Source: an uncultured Collinsella sp.
GTDB taxonomy: Bacteria > Actinomycetota > Coriobacteriia > Coriobacteriales > Coriobacteriaceae
Direction of reading: 5' to 3'
Length of the DNA: 15,627 nucleotides
Assembly (NCBI GenBank): GCA_902488525.1
Contig: CABTWP010000043.1
Coordinates: 1 to 15,627, forward strand
Positions 6,704 through 13,993 of the stretch are shown here, piece after piece. Under the pieces are notes generated by a model. That model saw only the letters and a program-made list of their open reading frames with translations. It made no database searches and had not been told where the DNA came from. The translations under genes and the position numbers were made by a program. The stretch's first letter is position 1, and every line of letters begins with the position of its first letter.

Positions 6704-7786
6704 ATGCGCACGATTGGAATGAGCGACTACACCGTTGGCGAGGATTGTTTTACCGAGTTGCCCGCCGCGCTGGCAGAGTACGGAACGACCAAGGTCGCCA
6801 TCATCGGCGGCAAGCGAGCCCTGGCTGCGGCGCTGCCGGGCATCGAGGCTGCGCTGGCAGGCACCGACGTCGAGATTCTGGAGACGCGCGTCTACGGCAC
6901 CAACAGCACGCGCGCCAATATCGCCAAGGTCGTGAACTCCCCCGCTTGCCAGCAGGCAGACGTGCTTATCGCCTGTGGCGGCGGCAAGGCACTCGACACC
7001 GTGAAGACCGCAGCCATCGAGCTCAAGAAGATCGTCTTCACCGTCCCGACGATCTGTTCCAACTGCTCGGCCGCGACCGCCATTGCCGTCGTGTACAACG
7101 ACGACGGCTCGCTCGAGGGATATTCGTACCCCAACCGACCTGCGCATATCTTCATCAACCCCAAGATTATCGCCGAAGCTCCGGCGGAGTACTTTTGGGC
7201 CGGCGTGGGCGACGCCCTGTCCAAGCAGCCCGAGGTCGAGTACGCCACGAGCGCCGGCAACCTGGAGCACACCGCCGGCCTTGGCCTGGCACTCGCCCAC
7301 ACCTGCTCCGAGCCTCTGTTTACTTATGGCGTCCAGGGTCTTGAGGACGTGCGCCGGAATCTGTCGAGCGAGGCCGTCAAGCAGATCGCGCTCGACATCG
7401 TGGTCAACACGGGCTATGTCTCGAACCTGACCAACCAAAACGATTACTACTACAACTCGAGCGTGGCGCACGCGTTCTACAATGCGACGTGCAGCATTCC
7501 GCGCGAGGGAACCTATCTGCACGGTGAGGTCGTGAGCCTGGGCGTGCTCGTGCTGTTTGCCTATACGGGCGATACCGAGAGCCTTGAACGCTACGCCGCC
7601 TTTAACAAGCAGATGGGCCTGCCCGTAACGCTTGAGCAGGTCGGACTTTCCGAGGCCGACATCCCTGCCCTGTGCGAATACGCACACGCCACCAACGAGT
7701 GGAAGCAAGGCAACCCGGAGCCCTTCACCGACGAAAAGTTCGCCGCCGCCATCAAGGCCGCCAACGCCTACGGCCACACGCTCTAG
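6704..7786 (+). CDS. Iron-containing alcohol dehydrogenase family, glycerol-dehydrogenase-like
   Basis: This 360-aa NAD(P)-dependent, metal-dependent dehydrogenase is of the glycerol/1-alkanol (GldA-like) family, a cytoplasmic oxidoreductase of alcohols or polyols. The dinucleotide-binding loop GGGKALD is at 92-98. The three expected metal ligands are visible: D170 in GVGDALSK, H256 in SSVAHAFYN and H273 in YLHGEVV. The stretch ICSNCSAATA (117-126) takes the place of the substrate-side loop of true GldA, so glycerol as substrate is not assured. Start ATG is set by AAGAAGG 5 nt upstream. The gene stands alone between the divergent ileS T-box leader and a terminator shared with the convergent DUF523 gene. 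An inverted repeat in front suggests specific regulation. Confidence 0.88.
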   Translation: MRTIGMSDYTVGEDCFTELPAALAEYGTTKVAIIGGKRALAAALPGIEAALAGTDVEILETRVYGTNSTRANIAKVVNSPACQQADVLIACGGGKALDTVKTAAIELKKIVFTVPTICSNCSAATAIAVVYNDDGSLEGYSYPNRPAHIFINPKIIAEAPAEYFWAGVGDALSKQPEVEYATSAGNLEHTAGLGLALAHTCSEPLFTYGVQGLEDVRRNLSSEAVKQIALDIVVNTGYVSNLTNQNDYYYNSSVAHAFYNATCSIPREGTYLHGEVVSLGVLVLFAYTGDTESLERYAAFNKQMGLPVTLEQVGLSEADIPALCEYAHATNEWKQGNPEPFTDEKFAAAIKAANAYGHTL

Positions 7787-7795
7787 GCCTAGCCC

Positions 7796-7836
7796 AAAAC
7801 CACCACAAGGGAGCAGTGCCCTTGTGGTGGTTTTTT
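7796..7836. terminator. Bidirectional intrinsic terminator
   Basis: A perfect 16-bp stem (7796-7811 with 7819-7834) has a 7-nt loop, with a T run (7831-7836) for plus-strand transcripts and an A run (7796-7799) giving U for minus-strand transcripts. It lies 9 bp after the dehydrogenase stop and overlaps the DUF523 stop codon, serving both convergent genes. The stem sequence is nearly the same as that at 2-43. Confidence 0.9.
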
Positions 7837-8290
7837 ATTGCTCCAGCATGCTGGGGTCGAACTCGCTAGCTGGTATAACGCGATAGCCGTGACGCAGCAA
7901 CAGATCAACGAAGACGCCGTTGCCCGCGGTGAGCGTACCGCTAAAGGTACCGTCGTAGATGCGACCCGCGCCGCACGAGGGACTGCGGTCCTGCAAGACG
8001 CACGCAGCAATCTCGGACGGGCCGCCCGCCTGCTCGCACATATCGAGCGCACGTTGGGCACCCAGGCGAAATTCGCGATCAACCGAGATGCCCTCGCAGG
8101 TACGAACCTCGCCGTTCACAATCTCGGACGGCTTGCGCGGCGTGGGCAGGCCGCCAAAGACCTCGGGGCACACGAGGAGGACCTCGGTCCCCGTGCGCTC
8201 GCAAGCCTCGACCAACGCGCGGTGGTAGTTATCGAGCCCGTTATACTTGCAGCTCTCGCCCATCAATCAGGCGCTCACCACGATCTTCAT
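7835..8290 (-). CDS. DUF523 protein with in-frame UGA at a conserved Cys (candidate selenoprotein)
   Basis: DUF523 family (COG1683); the characterised member TudS is a [4Fe-4S] thiouracil desulfidase. Reading from ATG 8290 (GGGGAG 8 nt upstream) gives MKIVVSA, then UGA (8269-8267), then LMGESCKYNG. The family normally reads S-x-C-L-x-G-x-x-C-x-Y-x-G here, so UGA replaces the first conserved cysteine (residue 8). The rest is intact: C14, CPE (41-43), GGLPTPRKPSEI, SPSCG (C106) and IYDGTFSG, 151 residues in all. No ribosome binding site precedes the TTG or ATG just after the UGA (8266, 8263). A weak 6-bp hairpin starts 11 nt after UGA (8255-8234). Options are selenocysteine insertion, a nonsense mutation (TGC or TGT to TGA) or sequence error. 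The ftsH terminator ends about 19 nt upstream, so expression may need readthrough. Confidence 0.7.
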
Positions 8291-8308
8291 ATACAACACT
8301 CCCCACGC

Positions 8309-8345
8309 AAAACGCCCCATTTGAGATGGACACTCAAATGGGGCG
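8309..8345 (-). terminator. ftsH: Intrinsic terminator of ftsH
   Basis: A perfect 13-bp stem (8313-8325 with 8333-8345) has a 7-nt loop, followed on the minus strand by UUUUGCG. It begins 22 nt after the ftsH stop and ends just before the ribosome binding site of the DUF523 gene. Confidence 0.85.
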
Positions 8346-8366
8346 ATTGACACTGCGCAACTAGTA

Positions 8367-10274
8367 TTACTGTTGCTTGGGCATCAGCGGATTCTCGCGC
8401 GTGAGGAGGTTCATGAACTCCTCGCCCGTGATGGTCTCCTTCTTATACAGATAACGAGCCAGCTCGTGGAGCTTAAACTTGTTCTCCTTCAGAATCTGCA
8501 AAGCGCGGTCGTGCGCATCCTCGATCAGCTTGGCGACAATCGCGTCCACACGCTCGGCCGTACCGGGGGCGCAGGTGAGCGACGTGTCCTGATTGAGATA
8601 CGCGTTCTGCACGGTACCGAGCGCCATCATGCCAAACTCGTCGGACATACCAAAGCGCGTCACCATATTACGGGCGAGCTTGGTGGCCTGCTCGATATCG
8701 TTGGCGGCGCCGGTCGTCATCTCGCCAAAGATGAGCTCCTCGGCCGCGCGACCACCGCAGTAGACGGCGAGCTTATCCAGGACCTCCTGGCGCGTGGTCA
8801 GGAAGCGCTCGTCCTCCTCGACCTGCATGGTGTAGCCCAGGGCACCGCTCGTGCGCGGAACGATGGTGATCTTCGTGACCGGCGCAGAGCCCTTCTGGCG
8901 AGCGGCAACAATGGCATGGCCGATCTCATGGTAGGAAACGACCTGCTTCTCGTGGTCGGAAAGCACCGTGGACTTACGCTGTTGGCCGGCAATGACGACC
9001 TCCACCGACTCCTCGAAGTCGTCCTGGGTTGCACGCTTGCGACCCTCGCGAACGGCGCGCAGGGCACCCTCGTTGATGATATTGGCCAGGTCGGCGCCCG
9101 AGGCACCGGGCGTGGCGCGGGCAATCGCGGTCAGGTCGATCGGCGGCTCGGTCTTCACGCTCTTGGCATGCAGCTCGAGGATGTTCTTGCGGCCGGTCAG
9201 ATCGGGCAGCTCGACGGGGATGCGGCGGTCAAAACGACCGGGGCGCAGTAGAGCGGGATCGAGACTGTCGGGGCGGTTGGTTGCGGCAAGGACAACGATA
9301 CCCTTATGGTTATCGAAGCCATCCATCTCGGTCAGCAACTGATTGAGCGTCTGCTCGCGCTCGTCGTTGCCGCTAAAGCCGCCGCCATCGCGCTTCTTAC
9401 CGATGGTATCGATCTCATCGATAAAGACGATACACGGTGCCTTTTCCTTGGCCTGCTTAAACAGGTCACGAACCTTAGCAGCGCCGCGACCGACAAACAT
9501 CTCAACGAACTCAGAGCCCGAAATGCTAAAGAACGGAACACCGGCCTCGCCGGCAACAGCCTTGGCAAGCAGGGTCTTACCGGTACCCGGAGGGCCAACA
9601 AGGAGAGCACCACGCGGCAGCTTGGCGCCGATCTCCTCGTAGCGCTGCGGCTTCTCCAGAAAGTCGACGACCTCCTTGAGAGACTCCTTGGCCTCTTCCT
9701 GACCGGCGACGTCCTTAAAGGTCACGCCCACGTCCTTGGAGGCGATCACGCGCGCGCCGGACTTACCCAGTCCGCCGCCGCCAAAACCGCCGCCGCCAAA
9801 GTTCATCGACGGGCCGTCATCGCCCATAGCCTTCTTCATGCGGCGGTTGAGCCACCAACCGATGAGGAAGAAAATCGCCATGGGAAGAATGAGTGTGAGC
9901 AGGTAGTAGGTCATCAAACCCGAGTTCTTATCGGGAACGACCGACTCCAGCGAAGCGCCAGACTCAAGCACGCGATCGGTAAAGCCCGCGTCATTCGGCA
10001 CACCGGTCGTCTTGTAGGCGATGTTCTCGTCCTCGCCCTTCTTGGTGTAATAAATCGAGTAATCGTCCGTGTTGTACTCGACCTTGTCGACGCTCTTCTT
10101 ATCGAGCGCTTTGACAAACGTCGAGTAATCGGTCTTCGTAATCTGCTGCGTGTGACCGATGTTGGGGAACAGAACGGTCGAGAGCACGAGGTAGACGACG
10201 AAGGCGATGAGCACGTAGAGAATCATATTCCGTCTACGTTTGTTGTCATCCATCTCCATCTGCTTGAACTCCAT
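8367..10274 (-). CDS. ftsH: ATP-dependent zinc metalloprotease FtsH
   Basis: Membrane-anchored AAA+ protease that degrades misfolded membrane proteins and regulatory substrates as a hexamer, 635 aa. Two membrane segments (about 16-36 and 120-142) flank an extracytoplasmic domain; a Gly-rich linker (160-170) leads to the AAA domain. Walker A GPPGTGKT is at 227-234, the pore-loop region MFVGRG at 259-264, Walker B IVFIDEID at 282-289, and the second region of homology ATNRPDSLDPALLRPGRFDR at 331-350. The zinc site is HEIGH (449-453), with D526 in NDIEQAT as the likely third ligand. Start ATG 10274 has a poor ribosome site; ATG 10259 (codon 6) has GGAG 9 nt upstream and is a good alternative. 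Divergent from the corrinoid adenosyltransferase gene; ends in its own terminator. Confidence 0.97.
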   Translation of the reverse strand: MEFKQMEMDDNKRRRNMILYVLIAFVVYLVLSTVLFPNIGHTQQITKTDYSTFVKALDKKSVDKVEYNTDDYSIYYTKKGEDENIAYKTTGVPNDAGFTDRVLESGASLESVVPDKNSGLMTYYLLTLILPMAIFFLIGWWLNRRMKKAMGDDGPSMNFGGGGFGGGGLGKSGARVIASKDVGVTFKDVAGQEEAKESLKEVVDFLEKPQRYEEIGAKLPRGALLVGPPGTGKTLLAKAVAGEAGVPFFSISGSEFVEMFVGRGAAKVRDLFKQAKEKAPCIVFIDEIDTIGKKRDGGGFSGNDEREQTLNQLLTEMDGFDNHKGIVVLAATNRPDSLDPALLRPGRFDRRIPVELPDLTGRKNILELHAKSVKTEPPIDLTAIARATPGASGADLANIINEGALRAVREGRKRATQDDFEESVEVVIAGQQRKSTVLSDHEKQVVSYHEIGHAIVAARQKGSAPVTKITIVPRTSGALGYTMQVEEDERFLTTRQEVLDKLAVYCGGRAAEELIFGEMTTGAANDIEQATKLARNMVTRFGMSDEFGMMALGTVQNAYLNQDTSLTCAPGTAERVDAIVAKLIEDAHDRALQILKENKFKLHELARYLYKKETITGEEFMNLLTRENPLMPKQQ

Positions 10275-10291
10275 CTACTGGGGTTGATAAT
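10264..10291 (+). promoter_or_regulatory. Possible promoter for the corrinoid adenosyltransferase gene
   Basis: TTGAAC (10264-10269) and GATAAT (10286-10291) are 16 bp apart, 61 bp before the ATG. The -35 box lies inside the first codons of the divergent ftsH gene. Confidence 0.35.
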
Positions 10292-10351
10292 GCTTTCTAG
10301 AATACCCAACCCGGACGGCGATAAACCGACGCCGGGCACGAAAGGACAGAG

Positions 10352-10837
10352 ATGGCATCACTGTAAGTCGGCAAGGTTCAAATCTATACAGGCGACGGCA
10401 AGGGCAAGACGACGGCTGCGCTGGGGCTCGCGCTGCGCGCGACGGGCTACGGGCTCGACGTTCTTAGGCTGCAGTTTGCCAAGAAACTGCACTGCGCCGA
10501 ACACGATGCCGCGCCGCGCCTGGGGCTGCGCATCGTACAAGCTGACCGCGACACGCCCGAGGCTTGCGCCGCACAGATCATGGAGCTCGCATGCGAGCAG
10601 ATATCACAGGTCGACGTTCTGATTTTGGACGAACTCGGCGAGGCCATGCGCCGCGGCTTCGTGACACGCGAGGATGTCGAAGCGCTGATCGCGATAAAGC
10701 CCGCCACCACGGAACTCGTGCTCACCGGCCGCGGGCTGCTGCCGTTGGCCGACCTCGCGGACTTAGTCACCGAAATACGTCCCATCAAACACTACTTCGA
10801 CGAAGGCCTCCTAGCCCGCCAAGGCATCGAATACTAA
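10352..10837 (+). pseudogene. cobO: Corrinoid (cob(I)alamin) adenosyltransferase, CobO/BtuR type, interrupted by UAA
   Basis: The enzyme would transfer the adenosyl group of ATP to cobalt(I) corrinoid in coenzyme B12 synthesis or salvage. From ATG 10352 (AAAGGA about 6 nt upstream) the frame reads MASL, then TAA (10364-10366), then VGKVQIYTGDGKGKTTAA and on to the family-like end IKHYFDEGLLARQGIEY. The P-loop GDGKGKTT starts 9 codons after the stop, and no ATG, GTG or TTG lies in frame between stop and P-loop, so a functional protein cannot start downstream. VLILDELGEA is the Walker B-like segment. CAA to TAA would be a one-base change; the remaining roughly 156 codons are intact, suggesting recent inactivation or sequence error. 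No other cobalamin gene is in the window. Confidence 0.72.
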
Positions 10838-10874
10838 TTGATTCGTTTTCCGCCAACACCTACAGCTCATAAGG

Positions 10875-10943
10875 AAGTTGCGGTGGAATAGTACTTGTTT
10901 GACGGTCCGCAAGGGCTTTTCAGGAACTATTTCACCGCAACTT
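10875..10943. repeat. 18-bp inverted repeat with structured loop
   Basis: Arms 10875-10892 and 10926-10943 pair over 18 bp with one imperfect pair (G-T on the plus strand, C-A on the minus strand) around a 33-nt loop that itself contains CTTG/CAAG. It lies between two convergent genes but has no T run on either side, so it is not a classical terminator. It may be a REP-like repeat or a transcript-end stabiliser. Confidence 0.6.
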
Positions 10944-10966
10944 ATCAGGGGTATCTGACGGATGAG

Positions 10967-12316
10967 CTAGGCGGTGGCGCGACCTAGCCAGTTGCCGCTG
11001 TGATGGTAGATGGTGAACATGGTTGCGGTGATGAGCCAGGTTACGGGGTAAACCAGCAGTAGATGCTCGAGCGACGGATCGAAGGGCATGATCGCAAACA
11101 CCCAGATCACCCTCAAGACAACGGTGCCAAAGATGGTGAGCATCATAGGCTGCAAACTCACGCCGGCGCCGCGGATGGAACCCGAGGCGTTCTCGATAAT
11201 CGAGAAAATCGCATAGAACGGCGCAATGAAATGGAGGATAGTCGTGGTGTACGCCGAAATCGAAGCATCGTCGACAAACAAACGCGACAGCGGGCCCGAG
11301 AACACCAGCAGCACGGCAGACAGGCCACCAATGAGCATAAACGACAGCACGAGCGACGTATGGTAGCCCTTGCGCATGCGCTCGTAGTTGCGCGCGCCAA
11401 AGTTCTGCGCCGAGAACGTAGTGATCGATACGCCGAGCGCCTCGGTCACCATCCAGATAATGCCATCCAGGCGCCCAGATAGACCCCAAGCAGTCGTGAC
11501 ATCGGCGCCAAACGAATTAACCGATACCTGGATCATCACGTTCGAGATCGAATAGGCAGCCGATTGAAAACCGAGTGGCAGACCACACGAGATCATACTC
11601 TTGCAAATACCGCGATCGATACCGAGCTTAGACAGCGAAAGACGCCATGCACCCGGAGCGCGCATCATGCGCAACACGATCATCGTTGCATTGGAGCAAA
11701 TGGTCAGCGCCACCGCGATGCCGCAGCCCAGCGCCTCCATATGCAACACAGCGACAAAAATGATATCCAGCACCACGTTAACCAGGCAGCCAGAGGCAAT
11801 GATCACGGCGGGGCCGCGCGTGTCGCCCACGGCACGCAGCAGTGCGGTTCCCATATTAAGCAGCAGTGCCGCAACCATCGCGGCAAAATAACAGCGAGCA
11901 TAGGCCACGCCCTCGGCCAATAGTTCATGCGGCGTGTTCATAAGCACCAGCATGGGCTCAACGAACACTATGCCAAGAATCGAGAAAGCGATACCGCCCA
12001 CCAGCGCGAGCGTCATGGCTGTATGGACCGAACGACTCAGTCGCTCATCATCGTGCTGGCCAAAATACTGACCGGTAATGACCGCGCAGCCGGCGCCGAC
12101 GCCAACGCAAAAGCCAATGCAGAGCTCGGTGAGCACCATCGTGGCTTGAATGCCACCCAGCGCGAGCTTGCCGCCAAACTGGCCAACGATATACGTACCG
12201 ATAAGCGTGTAGGCCTGCTGAAAAAACGAACTAAAAAAGATGGGAACGCACAGCGACAGCAGCTGTTGCCAAATGACACCCTGCGTTACATCGATAGCCG
12301 TAGATTTCTTAGCCAC
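10967..12316 (-). CDS. MATE-family multidrug/cation exporter
   Basis: Polytopic membrane transporter of about 449 aa, predicted to expel cationic compounds using a Na+ or H+ gradient. The sequence shows about 12 hydrophobic segments in two similar halves. MATE-like features are the N-terminal PIFFSSFFQQAYTLI, the conserved-type loop LLRAVGDTRGP between halves of the first domain, and GLSGRLDGIIWM in the second. The substrate cannot be predicted. Start is taken as GTG 12316 because GGGGAGGG lies just upstream; a longer frame from TTG 12349 would place this ribosome binding site inside the coding region. It is preceded by 125 bp after the methyltransferase gene, with no clear terminator or promoter. 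Confidence 0.9.
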   Translation of the reverse strand: MAKKSTAIDVTQGVIWQQLLSLCVPIFFSSFFQQAYTLIGTYIVGQFGGKLALGGIQATMVLTELCIGFCVGVGAGCAVITGQYFGQHDDERLSRSVHTAMTLALVGGIAFSILGIVFVEPMLVLMNTPHELLAEGVAYARCYFAAMVAALLLNMGTALLRAVGDTRGPAVIIASGCLVNVVLDIIFVAVLHMEALGCGIAVALTICSNATMIVLRMMRAPGAWRLSLSKLGIDRGICKSMISCGLPLGFQSAAYSISNVMIQVSVNSFGADVTTAWGLSGRLDGIIWMVTEALGVSITTFSAQNFGARNYERMRKGYHTSLVLSFMLIGGLSAVLLVFSGPLSRLFVDDASISAYTTTILHFIAPFYAIFSIIENASGSIRGAGVSLQPMMLTIFGTVVLRVIWVFAIMPFDPSLEHLLLVYPVTWLITATMFTIYHHSGNWLGRATA

Positions 12317-12441
12317 ACGCCCTCCCCGCCAACGTATGTTAAACAACAAAACGGCAATTTAAGACCAAAGCAAATACCAGCTTAGCATCGACCGGCGTCG
12401 ACCGAAACACCCCGAATCAGAGCCCAGTGCAAAATATCTGC

Positions 12442-13356
12442 CTAGTGATACAAACCCGGCTGGTAGTGATACTCATTGCTCACGTGCGGGCACAGCTGCC
12501 AAAAGGCGACGGCGCTCGCCGCGGCCACGTTGAGCGAATCGACCCCGTGCGCCATCGGAATGCGCACCGCGTGGTCACAGCCGGCAATGGTCTTGGCGCC
12601 CAGGCCGGCACCCTCGGTGCCCATAAAAATCGCCAAGCGATCAATCTTCCGCAGTACAGGATCATCAAGCGAAACAGAGTCGTCCGTCAACGCCATAGCG
12701 GCACACGAAAAACCGGCATCGTGCAACGCGCTCAGACCATCATGCGGCCACACACGAGCCTCGCTGCCAATGCGCGTCCACGGCACCTGAAACACGGTGC
12801 CCATGCTCACGCGGGCCGAGCGACGATACAGTGGATCGCAGCACGTCGGGCTGACCAAAATACCGTCAACGTTCAATGCGGCAGCCGAGCGGAAAATCGC
12901 GCCAACATTGGTGTGATCGACAATACCCTCAAGCACGCACACGCGCACCGGACGACCCCCCGCCGCCTCGACAACGCCGCCCAAGAACTCATCAACCGGA
13001 ATCTGACGCGGGCGACGGAACGCCGCCAGCGCGCCGCGCGTCACGTTAAAGCCCGTCAACTGCTCCATGAGCTCCATGGAGGCCACGAACACGGGAACCG
13101 GACCCGCTCCCTCGCGCACGACAAGCTGGTCAAACAGCGGCATCATCTGGTCGAGCCAGCGCTCGCCCAGAAGAAAGCTCACCGGCTCATATCCGGCGCG
13201 AACCGCACGCTCGATGACCTTGGCACTCTCAGCGATAAAAATGCCCTTCTGCGGCTCCAGCACGCAGCGAAGCTCACGCTCGGTCAGTCGCACGTAGGCA
13301 TCGAGCCGCTCGTCCTCGAGCGAATCAATTCGCAGAACCTCAACGGCATCAGTCAT
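12442..13356 (-). CDS. SpoU/TrmH-family RNA 2'-O-methyltransferase
   Basis: This roughly 304-aa SPOUT methyltransferase probably methylates a ribose in rRNA or tRNA using S-adenosylmethionine. An N-terminal substrate-binding region (about 1-110, with EPQKGIFIAESAKVIERAV typical of the SpoU substrate-binding domain) precedes the knotted domain. The three SpoU motifs are present: motif 1 NVGAIFRSA (N150, R156), motif 2 GTEGAGLG (246-253) and motif 3 IPMAHGVDSLNVAAASA (266-282). The target nucleotide is not predictable. The start is uncertain: ATG 13356 fits where the family usually begins, while in-frame ATG 13389 adds 11 residues rich in Cys and Gly that look unlike protein sequence. Neither has a good ribosome site. 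It follows thyA-folA in the same direction after 109 bp. Confidence 0.88.
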   Translation of the reverse strand: MTDAVEVLRIDSLEDERLDAYVRLTERELRCVLEPQKGIFIAESAKVIERAVRAGYEPVSFLLGERWLDQMMPLFDQLVVREGAGPVPVFVASMELMEQLTGFNVTRGALAAFRRPRQIPVDEFLGGVVEAAGGRPVRVCVLEGIVDHTNVGAIFRSAAALNVDGILVSPTCCDPLYRRSARVSMGTVFQVPWTRIGSEARVWPHDGLSALHDAGFSCAAMALTDDSVSLDDPVLRKIDRLAIFMGTEGAGLGAKTIAGCDHAVRIPMAHGVDSLNVAAASAVAFWQLCPHVSNEYHYQPGLYH

Positions 13357-13402
13357 AGCAGCCAGCCCGCACCCTTCTTTACAGCACATCTATACCAAAC
13401 GA

Positions 13403-13421
13403 GGCGACGCTAAGCGCCGCC
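13403..13421 (-). terminator. Possible weak terminator after folA
   Basis: On the minus strand, 13413-13421 and 13403-13411 form a 9-bp stem with one G-U pair around a minimal loop, followed by UCGUUUGG. The U run is poor. It could partly separate thyA-folA from the methyltransferase gene. Confidence 0.35.
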
Positions 13422-13465
13422 CCATGCATTCAATCAACCCGATGATACCGTTCACGCCAGACGAT

Positions 13466-13984
13466 TTACGCCTCGATGCGACGATACGTCACGAACTCAT
13501 AATCGACGCCCTCGTCACCCTCACCGGCGGCAATCGTCGCGACCCCGCTATGCTGCGCAATCTCCCACGCAGGATCGGCTTCCAAATCGGGAAAGTACGT
13601 ATCCACGACATGGACGCAGTGGTTATGCGTGACCTCGGCCTCGACGCAATACGGCAAAAAATGCCGATAGACATCGCCGCCACCGATCACCCAGGCAACG
13701 GGCTCATCGGCAACCGCGGCGAGCGCCTCGTCGATACTATGCACCACGTCGACGCCCTCGGGGGCAAAGCTCTCGTCGCGGGTGAGCACGATATTGCGGC
13801 GGTTCTTGAGCGGACGCCCGCCGGGAAAACTCAGCAGGGTCTTGCGTCCCATGATAACCGGGCAGCCCTTGGTGCAGGCCACAAAATGGCGCATATCGGC
13901 GCGATTGGACACCACCATGTCGCCCTCGCACCCAATGCCCCAATCGTCACACACGGCGACGATAGCAGATAGCTTACACGTCAT
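13466..13984 (-). CDS. folA: Dihydrofolate reductase
   Basis: NADPH-dependent reduction of dihydrofolate to tetrahydrofolate, needed to recycle the dihydrofolate made by ThyA next door; 172 aa, typical length. The N-terminal strand LSAIVAV leads into the Met20-loop region WGIGCEGDMVV (15-25). The catalytic acid is D30 in RADMRHF. NADPH-binding elements VIMGRKT (43-49) and VIGGGDVY (99-106), and the late motif DTYFPD, are conserved. The Pro-Trp that usually follows the Met20 loop is replaced by Val-Val. ATG 13984 is chosen because AGGTGG lies 5 nt upstream, overlapping the thyA stop; two GTG codons (13993, 13990) are in frame but sit on that site. Ten-base spacing makes thyA-folA an operon. 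Confidence 0.94.
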   Translation of the reverse strand: MTCKLSAIVAVCDDWGIGCEGDMVVSNRADMRHFVACTKGCPVIMGRKTLLSFPGGRPLKNRRNIVLTRDESFAPEGVDVVHSIDEALAAVADEPVAWVIGGGDVYRHFLPYCVEAEVTHNHCVHVVDTYFPDLEADPAWEIAQHSGVATIAAGEGDEGVDYEFVTYRRIEA

Positions 13985-13993
13985 GAGCACCAC

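Noticed and set aside
6475..7344. 289-codon plus-strand frame across the T-box and the start of the dehydrogenase gene
   Set aside because: Its 5' half lies on the T-box leader, its 3' half is a different frame of the dehydrogenase, and the product is Arg-rich with no recognisable domain.
6563..7777. 404-codon minus-strand frame opposite the dehydrogenase
   Set aside because: Antisense to a gene with intact catalytic motifs; the translation shows no domain.
8234..8255. Hairpin after the UGA of the DUF523 gene as a confident SECIS element
   Set aside because: Only about six pairs including a U-G and a bulged G, with a 9-nt loop; kept as a weak hint within the selenoprotein finding, not annotated separately.
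9306..10622. 438-codon plus-strand frame opposite ftsH running into the cobO region
   Set aside because: It crosses the ftsH start and the adenosyltransferase in the wrong frame; no domain.
12317..12349. TTG start of the MATE gene
   Set aside because: It places the GGGGAGGG ribosome binding site inside the gene; GTG 12316 fits better.
12317..12441. Search for a terminator or promoter between the methyltransferase and MATE genes
   Set aside because: Only imperfect GGTCGA repeats and scattered TA-rich words; nothing with acceptable spacing or a stem plus U run.
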